Source of the DNA: Cyclina sinensis
Lineage: Eukaryota > Mollusca > Bivalvia > Venerida > Veneridae
Direction of reading: 5' to 3'
Assembly: GCA_012932295.1 (NCBI GenBank)
Contig: JAAONU010000010.1
Coordinates: forward strand, 21,092,047 to 21,156,046
DNA length: 64,000 bases
Shown piece after piece: positions 1-61,561 of this stretch; within the stretch, counting starts at the first letter, position 1, and each line of letters opens with the position of its first letter. The translations under genes and the position numbers were made by a program. The notes under the pieces are model-generated. The model was given only the letters and a program-made list of their open reading frames with translations, had not been told where the DNA came from and did not search any database.

Positions 1-266
1 GCATTGAAGAAAACAATATTTATCTCAAATTTGTGACATTTGTGATTTTAAACTCGTGACGAATGTGATTGTCTAAAACATTGGATCACATGCATCACAA
101 AATTTGTGACGAATGTGATCTCATTCTTCACAATTGTGACGAATGTGATTTGTGACACATGTGGCCTTACACCGCTATTAAGACTGCTGGTATCTGATAA
201 GCTACTTTGGTGTATGTAAATGTCACATTTTCTATCCTTTACAAAGGTTTCGATGTATATTTTCAG
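1..266 (+). other. Intron 5' of the first visible receptor exon
   Basis: Non-coding. Positions 30-160 hold a short imperfect repeat of GTGACGAATGTGAT (clear copies near 57, 107 and 137). The polypyrimidine tract and AG at 255-266 are the acceptor of the first visible exon. Confidence 0.6.
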
Positions 267-49410
<49,144 letters not shown>

Positions 49411-49900
49411 AGAGGTGACACAGACAAAACCAGTCCGGAAGTTCAAAACTGTGACGGTTATCAAGTGTGACGCAACTGTGCCTGTATATAGTTCCACATT
49501 TTTCTCCACAGGTTAAACCTTAAGTGCGTGGCAACTTCGTGTTTTTGTATAGGATATATCCGAACTTTATATCCATCCGAAATATGTGACAATAAAAAAA
49601 TAAAGAGATTTGGATTTTTCACGAAAATTTTACGAACATTTTCTTCTTGGGTGATTAATAGAAGTTTGCTTCTGAATAATTTGAATTCTAGCAAATATTC
49701 TGTAGTAATATTTCCTTATTTCAATATCGAATGACGGTAGCTGAGTAGTTTCTACTTTTTTAGCAGACTTTAAACTGGTTTTGTTTTGTTTTAAATATCT
49801 TTCAGTTGGTTGGTTTTAACAAATGCGTTTTTTAAGCTATTGCTTCGAGAAAATTGGCTTTTGTTTAAGAAATATTGAAACGAGAATAAAACAGTTTTTC
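49411..49900 (+). other. Receptor 3' UTR (approximate)
   Basis: Non-coding sequence after the receptor stop. Two AATAAA hexamers lie at 49591-49596 and 49885-49890; either could direct polyadenylation. The end is an estimate. Confidence 0.5.
49591..49596 (+). promoter_or_regulatory. Candidate receptor polyadenylation signal
   Basis: AATAAA 181 bp after the receptor stop codon. A second AATAAA lies at 49885-49890. Confidence 0.5.
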
Positions 49901-51624
49901 ATTCATTCTGTTTGCCATTCTTCACATCTTGAGAAAAGCAAGACAATCTTACTTTTGGGTGGAAAGAATTAATGTAGCAACAAATTAATTGACGTTCAAC
50001 ACATTTAAGCAGATTTTAATTTCCTGTGTATAGCCTGTATTGGACAACCAGTTTTATATGCTGCAAAGGGAAATATTTATTGTTTACAAGATCTCACTTT
50101 TATCTTTTAGCATTGCACTTTTACCATTTTTTACATTTCGAGGGGTGATTGTAAAACTATTGTATCTCCGTATTCTACTAACCCCTTGAACAATTTCGAA
50201 ATATTGAACAATTTATACCAAATGTTTCTTAGCACACTTTCTCTTTGTATTATAGGAATTTGATATCTGAACTTGAAATGCCTTTTTGTGGAATAACATG
50301 GCATTAAATAATTCAACTTTCTATAAAATAAAACCATATTCTTCGAACCATTTCTACAAAAGATTGGACTGAATTGAAAATATGATGTCATGTGCATTTA
50401 TGTGACGTCACAGAAAAAGTCATTCCAGCAATTAAATTCGTAAACGCCTGAAAACTTGAATTGAGCCAATGAAGACTGCCAGTTAGATCGCTATTTAAAA
50501 CCCCCTATATGATAGAACTGCAAATCTCTACTCTAATCAGAAAATGAAACACGGAACGTTCTGCGGAGACTATGCTTAGTGTTAAGTAAGATCTATTGCT
50601 AATTCCTAAGGATATAAGCACTTTTTACACTAAAATTCGAATCGCAATAATTGTTTTGAATATTTGTTTAATTGCATTTACACTCTTGTACTATTGTTAT
50701 AGGTCCAACGTCCAGATTTTTTTATGATCTAAAATATATTTTGTAAACTTTATAATTAACGATACAATTGCATAACAAAATATTCCAAAGTAACGTCTCG
50801 CTTTTTCAAAAATATGAAGTATATATAATTTGATATTATTGAACGTCGGCTGTTCAAAAACGCCAGTTATGACGTCATAGTAACTGTCAATCATTTTGTT
50901 GTTGTGTTGCACATTTGTTAATTTTCTCTTGATTATTTTTTTTTGCACAAGATTGGAGGCAACTGTCTCTGTTTTTCTTATTTTAGTTTTATAAATAGGT
51001 GTAAAGAAAAAATTATTTGATTTTAGTAAACCGAAAATTCCTGTTTCTATTTGCTTTTCTTTTTGCGGACTTTTTTCTGTCATTTTCTATATTTCTAGAA
51101 GGATGACATAAAATCTTTTTGTTTTTTTACAACCATTTTTCAGACGTTACTGAAAACAGAGAACTTTTTTTATATTTGCATCACTGAAGTCTCGCACGTG
51201 TTATATGTACTAGTTCTACTAGTTGTTCATTTGGCTCATTTTGTTAAAGCTAAAAGCTTTCTGGTTTTTGTTTCTCTCTTGCAAAGCTCTTTACTCTCAC
51301 TGACGTTGTTCGTGTGGGTAATGAAAAAAGTGCTCCTGTTTTTGCCACAGTCCAACCTAAAAAAAAAAGCAAATCCGCATTTTTTTTTTATTTTCTGCTT
51401 TTACATTTTATATACATTTATATTTTGCATTTACAATATTTTATTGTTTTATGTTTACACTGCTTTAAAACACTGTCTAACAGAGCAAAAAAATTTTAAT
51501 TTAATTTGTTTAATATTATTTGTGTTTTGCTACTGAAATGTCACGTCACATTTTCAGTGATAGAATTTTACATGGATTTCTTTCATTCAGATTCATTTTC
51601 TGTTCCAGCTGTTTGTTCCATTCC

Positions 51625-51853
51625 TTAACCCATTAATGCCTAGTGTCCCCAATATCAGACATAGACAAAGAATGCAGACCCATATCAGACTCCGCGTATT
51701 GCAGCGTCTGATTTTGGTCTGCACTGTTTGCATGAAGGACTTTCTTCCATAAGTAGAATTAAACTGAAAATTTATACCAGAAACCCTTTTATATGAAAAT
51801 GGACTTGTCCAACTAAGAAGGATGGCATAATCCATTAGGCATTAATGGGTTAA
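51625..51853 (+). mobile_element. MITE-like element, copy B (229 bp)
   Basis: A perfect 18-bp inverted repeat: TTAACCCATTAATGCCTA at 51625-51642 and its complement at 51836-51853. It is homologous over its length to the reverse complement of 34097-34321. No coding capacity. Confidence 0.85.
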
Positions 51854-54252
51854 CCATGATTATTACATTACAAAATCTTGTCTTAATTTCCTTATTTTAC
51901 GTTTACATGATCACTACTTAACAAATCTTACATGGATTTCTTGTAACAAAATTTTGAAGTTTTTTTTTTTTTGTAACATTTCCATTACATGCCTAAAACA
52001 GAATTCCATTTACATTTTGAATGTGATTGAATGAGCTTTACATGGATTCCTTTAGACGTATAGTGCTTTAAATTTTATATTTCCACAGAGTAATTTTTAA
52101 GACATGTAGTATGTGTTATACACATCTATAAATTCACACAGTAATTTACTGTGATTTCTTTTTTTGTGTGTATTTGCACGAATTCTAGTTGAAAAATAGT
52201 TAAACTTCAATTGAAGTAATTATTTGTCTAATTTATATAACTACATTATAACATGCAGTTCCGATTTTAAAAGGAATAACATAATTTTCATGGATTCATG
52301 TAAAACAGATTTTATCAAAATATTTTTTTTTTTTTAGCTTGGTTTACATGATTTTCAGCATCAGAGCTGCCAAACGTGTATGATTTTTTCCGCTGAAATT
52401 CGTAAAGATATGTTCGTTTGCATTATACATTACATTAAATTGCAGTTACCAAGCGTCCATTAATTTCATTGATGTGAATCATTTTCGTCTGATTTACAAA
52501 CCTATCTAAATAATAACATGTCGAAGATTGTATAAATTTTATTATTTACTGTTATACAGATTTTAACATGAAATTCCATTTGTTTCAGTGATACCTAGAT
52601 GCACATATTATAGATATTCGTTGTGTTATATAATGCGTTACCTTGTACGTTTTCAAACCAAATCCACCCAAAATATGATGACAGATATTTTGCACTTTTT
52701 ACATGTCTAAAATAAAGTAGGGCATTTTCATTAATTTTCGCAATACTGAACAATTTAAACAAAACTAACTTCTGTATCTCGTGATACAAATGTGCCTGTT
52801 TTAATGACGTGTCTCTTGTTATGTTGAAGTATGCGCATAAATTCGCTATCAGTTTTCTCAGCTGTTTTCGGACATTTTTCTCCCGCCAGATTTGTTCAAT
52901 GGATGTAATAGTCCCGATATTAGTTTGAAAATATTTAAAATATTGATATTGTTAATCACATGCCAAAAGATACAATTTAATTAAAAAATAATTTGAAAAA
53001 TAAAAAAAAAATCAGATTGTTTTTTTAATTTCTCATTCGTGAAAAAAAATTCTAACGATATTTTTCCACAAACTTAATTCGCACGTAGTGAAAAAATGCA
53101 CATCCCTGAATTTGAAATTAAAGTGTTCTAGAAAAGAAAGCAATGACTCAGCAAAGAGATCAAATATCTAGTTATATGTAACAAATTTCTTTTTAAATGC
53201 ATGCAATACAAATATACAAGTGATTACGTTACACACGTCACTCCTTATATTACCTCATGAATATTCTGCAGAGTTCGCCAAAATTACTCAGTTTACTCAA
53301 ACATGAGTGAAATATCAAAAGGATAAAAGTACAAATATAAAATGTCTGTCACCATACAAGGGATCTTATTAGTTTTAATTTTATTGAATATTTTACCAGA
53401 TCATTTTGCTTAGGTTTTATAGTTAAATTTACTAATATTATATCAAATAAAACCATGAGAAATTCATTCTTACTGCTTTGTTGTCATCAGTAGATTCCCA
53501 GAAAAAATAATCAGGATTTTTTCAATAAACGTCTCTTGGTACATTTTCAGTACATATTTAGACTTTTTTCATAATGATCTCCCTTTGGTAGCTTCAAACA
53601 GTTTTTAATTATCTCCCTTTGTTAGGTACTGTGGTAGATTCTCAGAACGTATTTAGGCCTTCTGATATTATCGCCTTTGACCGACATGATTTTTCCTCAC
53701 TTCCGTGCAATTTTACTTTGGGGCACATTTGATCCTATTAAAGTTGCCAGAAAAAAAGGCCTTTATTTTTCTACTTGTGGAGAAAAGATTCTCAGAGTAT
53801 ATACAGAGCTGATTTTCACTGAGTTGTCTCACTTTTTTTTTCTTCTATTCTGGTTATCTCCCTTTGAAGATGTTTCTTTTATAAAAAGATAATGAGAACA
53901 CGTTTTCATATTAGTTTTGTAAGCGTAAGTGATATAAAGTGTTCATGACAAAGGTTTAAGTCATCTGATAAAAAATAAAATAGATTTGCTCATTTCTTTG
54001 CAAACCCCTTTTTTATTGAACCTTCGTTCCCGTATATATACTCTACATAGACCAGCTAAACACACTCTTGGTGGGGGAAAAAGACCTAAATAGATCTGCT
54101 GATAACACTTCACGGAAGTATAGGCCAAAGGACAGTGTTTGGGCTTATTCATGTATGCGTACATTATCATAGCAAAACAGAACGTGATCAAAGACCTGAC
54201 GATACTGTTTATGGTTAAAACTGAAAAGATCAGCTAAAACACACAAAAAAGA

Positions 54253-54525
54253 CAGGGGCGAGTCCAGGATTTCAGGTTGAGGGGAAGGGGCGCAAAATTT
54301 TCGGCCCAATTTGTGTCCGTTTTCTGCCTCATTTCAACGGTTGTGGTTATGCTAGAGTATACTGATTTGGCAATAACACATGGACCTCTGGTTATTCAAT
54401 TCAATGTTGAACAATAAAGTATACATGATTTAAAGAAATTATCAAAATAGACCTACAGTAACACCAATGGTCCGGGAATTTTAGGGGGCGCGCGCTGGGT
54501 GCGCCCCCCTCTGAATCCGCTAGTG
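54253..54525. mobile_element. Possible non-autonomous hAT-like element
   Basis: Left end CAGGGGCGAGTCCAG and the reverse complement of the right end CACTAGCGGATTCAG match at about 10 of 15 positions. CA(G/C)NNGCGGATnCAG termini are common in hAT-type MITEs. No clear 8-bp target duplication is seen, so this is tentative. Confidence 0.4.
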
Positions 54526-57500
54526 AAAGATGTTCTTAATCTCTTTATTATTTATGGGGTAAGTTGTAAAGGTCTGTTTAACATAACAAAATAAGCACTT
54601 AAAGAAAGACTAGCCGAATACTTGCAAACGGATAAGAATTGATAAATATGAAGTTTCGTCAAGCGGGAAAAAAAGACTTAGAAGATATCAAGATCGGGGC
54701 AACATTTTGGTAGCATAATGTGTAAAAGAAAAATAACAATTTTAACGGCAAAGTTACTTTAAGCGATACTTCTTGATTGTAAAACGATTGTAGAGAATCT
54801 ATTTCAATTTTATACGAACTCTTAATCACAGCTTAATTGATTCAGACCAATGATCGCAGAGAGAGGGGGAAAGGAGATTTTCTCGGTTAATTCTGGATTC
54901 AAACCTGTTACCTCTTGACTACGAATCCAACGACATCATAGTAGACGGCTTATGTATTCACCATACATATTACAATGATAGACGATTTGCGACAGAGGTG
55001 AAAAACATATGTTATAAAAATACAACAACAAAGATATGATTCTTTCCATAAAACAAATTTTAATCAACAACTTTGTAATCAAGTACATATATGAGCTACG
55101 CCTTGCGAAACATTTCTCACGACATTGTGACAAAACAGAAATTAGTGTTCGAGTGACGGAGCTCCGATTGACGAAATAGATCACTAACTACGAAACGAAT
55201 TACAGTCAGATGTAATGGAATGCAATTCATTTTTCACAGTTTACTAACCTAACAAAAATTTACACGAACTATTTTGTACATGTGAATCAAATTAGCGACT
55301 CGAAAACAAAATAAGTGTGCTCGTGAAAAGTATTAACACTGATAATATACTAAGACCTACATATTATCTTAAACAAGATAAACCATTTGAAAAACTAAAT
55401 GTACACATTTATGTATAAATGTTATACAAAACATTACGAAATTGACCAAAAAGATCAATTTTTAAAAACATGAAACTGAACAATATAGCTCATACAAAAA
55501 CGCCTTGGCAAACCCCAAAGCAGAGTTGAAAATGGATTTTAAAATGTCAAGAAAGTGCTACCTGGAAAGAGAAAAGGGTACTTGTTTAAAGGTACATTGA
55601 CCTAAACTTTTGTATGGAAATATTATTTGTGACGTTATATCAATGTACACTTAAACAGCCATGCTTCATCAAATTCAGACAAATCTAATATATCAAATTT
55701 ACATGTGAGAAGAAATATAAGTAAGTATACATGTGGAAAGTTTTCGAATAAGTACGCGTCTCTTTTTGTTCGACACTTAGTGATGGATAGGTGGTTCGTT
55801 TTCTTGATAGACATAGAATGAAATATACATAAGGTTTGCCTCTGTTTGACAGCCTTATTACACAGGCGAGAAAAGAATGACAATTTTATCACTAATAAAC
55901 TAAATGTATACAATAATTAATATCTTGAATATACAGAGTGTTCAAAGTTCTTATGTAACCTGGCAAGGACATTTTCTTCACTTCGCGCTTGAAAATACAC
56001 ATAACCATTGTTTCAAACGAACATAAATTTACACAGATACATTAAGAATCACACCCTTGTAACTATGTAAAATTCGAAAACGTACAGGTGTTTCATTAAA
56101 AAAATTAACAAAATCAAAATCACACTAATCAAAATCAGTTTTTTCCTGACAAATAACGAATCTGAAAATGTGACGCAATGACATCTGAAGTGCTTGGCCT
56201 AGACAAATCCGAATCTAACAGGAAATAACTATTTTTAGCAAATCATTTGAAAGTTACAGTAATATGTTATTTAGAGAGTGTTTGATAAATTGCAAATATT
56301 TTCACTAGGGTAAATCCAAAATCTCTGAATCTCCTTTGATTTGGTTTCAACTAGTTTTTGAATTTGATAAATGACTAGAATAATACATTTCACAATCGTA
56401 ACAACTCGGCCTTTTCCGACAACTCCGTAAAAAATGACTTATTGAAGTCGCCGGAGGTGTTCCGATTGTACATTTCAGTCTATAAGAAAGCGATAAATAT
56501 CCGGTGCTTTTCCTTCCTTTAAGTCATGATTTGTTTGTAAAATTGTATTCAATATTTTTTGTCAAATGACGTCATATTTGCACTCATGCTAAACGATCGT
56601 GGTTGAGAATCTACCGAAAGAGTAACTAACTGCTTAATTTAATAGACCCGATGGTACACCAAAATGCCATATATGTGAATTGTCTGTGAAAATGAGAGAA
56701 AACAATTGAAAGTAGTACCACCATACTAGTTTTATGGCGATGCTACACGTTTTGATTTCATTCTTCCATGTTTTTATTCTATTACAAAGGTGAATCTCGT
56801 CAACTTAATATTGGATAACCGGTGTATTACTGACGAGGTTACTCTCACGGAAAGTTCCGAAGATGGCCGAGTTTGGAAGATGGCGGCTCGTGATCCATTC
56901 CATTTTGTTAAACCAGGAACTATATAGGTCAAAAATGTTCTTACAACCTCATATATCAGCATAATTATCATTAATTATCATTCAAAGGTGACTTTTTAAT
57001 TAGCCTTTACGTCAATATGAACAAGACTGTGTATAAAAAACATTTTCGTAATAAACCAATGTCAGTCACATATGTATATCATTTTTTTTACATATGTAAT
57101 TATGTTTAGAAGCAAAGACTTATAAAAGAGCCTTTGTGAAACAAAATCAGTCTTTGTAAGTCAGTGCTTAAATTATTTTTCACTTTCGTCTCGATGTGAA
57201 TAATTTTGATGACTAAGATACAGTATTCTTTACTGATATAAAAAACCATGTCTCACAGACATCTAAAAAAATTTAGTTAAATACCAAGACTTTACATGTT
57301 CTACAGGCATATTCAGAAATTCTGATGAAATATGAATTTCTTTTTTTCTAGGAAGACATGTGTTAAAAATGTCAGCATTGAAATTTCATTGATGAATACG
57401 ACTATATCTAAAGCGTTTAAACATTACTGAACGTAAGTTCACCGTATTTCTCTTTTAAAATTTAGCGAAACATGGTGTGTTCCTGACTAGTTAGCTAATT

Positions 57501-58136
57501 AAAGATTTCACAATTCTCTGTTTAACTTCTTCACGCAGAAGATGCTTTAGAAGTGTTAGGGTTTGCAGTATCTGTCCATACAGATTAGGGTCTATAATAC
57601 TCAGTTGGTCAGCAGGATGACCAGTTTGATTTTATAAACACTAACCGGCTTAGATGTTGATGTCATATTTTGTCTACTGACTAAAATTGATCGCGGTGAA
57701 ATCGGATAAACCCAAATGAACCGTCATCGAACTGGAAAAGTACTGCGATGCGTTTCGACAAATTATGATTTCAATCACTAAAATAGTATGTATCTGAATC
57801 ACCTATATTGATATCTTTCAAAAGACACTGATTCCTAACTGAACATGTCTTTTAAACATCATCCTTCTGATTTCATTTTATGGATAACGAATAAAAAAAT
57901 AAAAAAATAAAAAATACTTGTCATTGTGACAAGGTGGTTGTTTTAGGGCACTCATTTGTTTTCATCAATCAGTTAATTTCTCTCCATCTGTTAAAATTTT
58001 GACATATCATTAGCAATTTGACCATGATTTAAGTTTCTTCGGAAGAGATTTATCTCTCAGCAGAAGTTCTCTAAATGCGCATGCGTATTTCTACGTAGTG
58101 TTGAAAAATTACCGACATGCCAGAATTACGTAATGT

Positions 58137-58230
58137 TTTATTTATTTATTCATTCATTCATTCATTCATTCATTCATTCATTCATTCATTCATTCATTTA
58201 ATTAATTAATTAATTAATTAATTAATTAAT

Positions 58231-58261
<31 letters not shown>

Positions 58262-58266
58262 TTAAA
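58137..58266. repeat. Compound microsatellite
   Basis: Consecutive tracts of (ATTC)n, (TTAA)n and (TTTA)n. Confidence 0.97.
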
Positions 58267-58417
58267 TGAAATGAAATTACAGAAATATTCTATGTGCAAT
58301 TAAGCAGAAAATCACCCTAAGCAGAAAATCACCCATACAAAGAATGATAACCCGAAGAACATGATTCAGCAGATTGAAATATCCGGTAATAGCAATTATC
58401 TTAAACATCTGTTAAAT

Positions 58418-58465
58418 GCACACGCACACACACGCGCACGCTCACACGCACGCACGCACGTCCAG
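58418..58465. repeat. CA/CG-rich microsatellite
   Basis: Imperfect CACACG and CGCACG words. Confidence 0.85.
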
Positions 58466-59592
58466 ACCAATAGACCAATAAACACACTCGCACGTCCAAT
58501 CATATAGACCAATAAAAAAAGATTATCAATACTTGTTCCTACAAACAGTTTGGTGTTGACAATAAACTGAGGACATTTTATTATTTTTTGCTTAACTTTT
58601 TTTACAATATAAGCAAATAAAGACTACCGGTTTTCAGCGAGAAATCCAGGTAGGTGACCCTTTTGGCTGTAAAGTTTTCGCTTAAATAGAGTAAAAACTT
58701 TACATGGAAAACTAAAATTAGCCGAACGTCATCCCTATTCTTAATCTAGCATATTCAGTTTATGGTCCCTTTATCTGAACGCCAACAAAGGCACCCACGA
58801 AAGCCTACATACTAATATTACAATAGTAACGAAAAAATAGAACAAACGTAATGGTTAGAAAAAAGACTTATGTTCAATGCAAAATAATGATATATAACAA
58901 AAAACATAACTAAAACACGATTAAACAATTTAAACAAAATACACAAACTTATGAAAGTCAACATGAACAAACACTGCAAAAAAAACTAATTTAAAACATG
59001 TTGCATATAAAAACATCAACAAATTTGCAACTCACACAAAATATAAAACAATTCTTAAAAGCTTTTTATTTACAAGAGTTCTGTGAAGCTCTTTTTATTT
59101 TTGTATTTTTTTCTTAATATCACATTTTACGTCACACAAAGGCTCCAGACTGGATTTAATATTTTCTCGTTCTTTCGGTTCAGACAGCTTGTAGAGCACA
59201 AGCAGAGTTCTTGGCCTTGTTTCTCACAAAGAGACTCGGCAGCGAAAATATTTACCCGAAAATTAAGTCTGGGACTATCTGACTGAACGTAATGGCAAGT
59301 CCAGCCGCAGACGCTGTTACTTCCATCAGCCAACACTGTTGTAATGAAAGCACACTATTGCAATATCACATTCAAAATATTTGCCGACACTGTTCATTAC
59401 CTCCCTGTCTTTTGTCCAAGGAATCATCCTTGTACCGTTCTAATTAATACTGTAAAAGATCAAGCGGTAGACCACACATAACTCTTTGCTAATAAGGTTT
59501 AAGGGTTAAATCCTTGTCAGCAGCAGGTCTTTATTATCCTGTTTCTGAGTCACGTGTTGTTCACCAAAGGGTTGCACCTAAAAGGTCTACTT

Positions 59593-61561
59593 TCAAGGCG
59601 CTTGTTTTCCTTGTGGCACAAAAGTCAATGATGGAGAAACACCTAATAAGTTATATTGTGGCATAGTTTCGGTTACAAGTGTTGTATGCTTTTGTTGATT
59701 ATGTTGCTGCTTTTGATCAGCGGCACTAGGAAAAAGGTTAAAAGGAGATTTGTTTTTTTCAGGTTGAATAGAAGGTACAATAGTTGTTGTTGTTGTGAAA
59801 ACATTTCCAGAAACTAATACGTCTGAAGGCGGAGGAACATTTTTAGTCTGTGCTTGTACGATATTATTGATGTTGTTAAAAAAGGGATTAGCTAGCCCTG
59901 CGTTCCCGAAGTTCATATCAGACACTTTCGGTGGAGGAGGAATCTTTGGAGATTTGAACAGATGCAATAAGTCTTGCGTCTGCACCTGGGCGCTTACTGT
60001 GTTATTTTTTACTGAGGTGTCTACAGTTGCTGAGGCAGAATTAGATACAGAAGTGTCTGTAATTTGAACTGTTTTCTCTATTTTGGCCGCATTTCCTCCT
60101 GATGCTGCGGGTGTAATTTTTTCTGCTGCAGGATCTGTATAAAAAGGTGCAGATGTTGTCCAGGGTGAGTTTGTGAATCCAATGATACTACCTGCTGTCG
60201 GAGTACTGATGGTAGTAGTAATATCCTCAGGTTCGACTTCAAGCTCAGCAGCCGGATCAGGAGTTGTTTTTATCGGTTTTGGAGGCTTCACAGGATTTAT
60301 TAGAAACTGAATACGGCCATTCGGTTTGATAATTCGTTCGATTTTGACCGGCCCAGAAGCCCTGAGAACAACTGGTTCACCTTGTCCGTCAGATAAAGTT
60401 ATAATTGAGTCCCCATTTGGCTCCCGCCTAACAATTATTGAGCCAGCCGGTTGGCTACTTGGAGACGTTGTTTTAGCACCACTGACACCTGAGGCAGCTA
60501 CGCCCGATGCAGCTTTAGCTAGCCCGGCTAAAGCAGAACTGTTTATCTCTTTTCCCTGTGCAACAGCATTGGCTATCTCTGCTTGGCTGGCAGCGGCTGC
60601 TGCTACATCCGCCTTTGTTCCCCCTTTAACAACAGTTGTGACTTTTATCGTTTTCGTCTTTACTGATTTTGTACTGGTTGTGTTGGAAGTGCTGTTTGAT
60701 TCTGCCGATGAAGACGAAAGTTTTGCAGAGGCATTCAAACTTAAAGCCCCTGATGGGACAGGGGTGTCTACCGCTTTTGATTTTGAGTTTACTTGTTTGC
60801 CCGCTGGTGGACCTGAGCGGGAAGGAAGCATTTGGTCAATTCTAGAAGGAGCAGGAATTGATGCATCAAAGCCAGTAGAAGAAAGGGATGGTTTTTCATT
60901 TGGAAAATTGTGTATGCCACCATGGCTGTTCACGTGGGATGAATGGCTATGTCCCATGCTGTGTGAGCTTTGTGTTGGCAAGAACGAGTTCGTTGGGGCC
61001 CATGTATCTGACAGTAAAGTCTGTAGGTCTAACGTTGGGGCGGCAGTTTGTGGCAAAGTATTGTCTAGTGTTTTGTCTTGGAATGTTCGAAGATTTGACC
61101 CAGTTCTGCCGACAGAAGATGAAGGAACTGATCGGGAGTCTAAAGGCATTTGTAATATGTTTTCTGAATTGAACCCTGTTCCGATTTCATTTACTGTAGT
61201 TCCTACTGGGGTCTGCTCCCATACGTTTGCCAAAGGGGATACGCCATTGCGTCCTAGTGTGTTTGAAGTATGTAATGTTCCTATGTCCCAACGTGGATTT
61301 GAATTTGGTCTGCCATTGTTACCGCCGGATGTGACGTCATTGCGGTTATTTCTGTCATTTAAGGAAATTCTTGATAAATCAATTACACCACCACTAAAAG
61401 GTGAACGTTCACTCTGTTGTTGCATGCCATGTGTGTGTGACATTCGATGGTCGTGTCTTGGCAAAACGTTGTTGTCCCTCACCTGGCCTTGGAGCCTTGC
61501 CCTCTCCTGGAGACGTCGAAGAGCTGCTTCGATTACGCTGGGTATATTGAGCTCACCAAAC
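59593..61561 (-). CDS. Unknown-gene terminal exon (655 codons)
   Basis: Minus-strand acceptor CTTTTTACAG at 61562-61571, one base completing Arg, then FGELNIPSVIEAALRRLQER to TTLVTETMPQYNLLGVSPSL and FVPQGKQAP. A 655-codon open exon with coherent composition, more GC-rich than its surroundings, is very unlikely by chance. Confidence 0.88.

Larger units (their letters stand above)
49901..59592. other. Intergenic region between the convergent genes
   Basis: The receptor (+) and the unknown gene (-) converge here. The region holds one inverted-repeat element (51625-51853), a possible hAT-end element (54253-54525), repeated TATCTCCCTTTG words (about 53575-53870), a compound microsatellite (58137-58266), a CACACG tract (58418-58465) and probably the unknown gene's 3' UTR (TTTATT on the plus strand near 59066 reads AATAAA on the minus strand). 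No protein-coding exon is recognised. Confidence 0.6.

Noticed and set aside
50697..51083. 128-codon minus-strand frame
   Set aside because: AT-rich, Lys/Ile/Phe-dominated composition, no recognisable motif and no splice context; expected by chance in this base composition.
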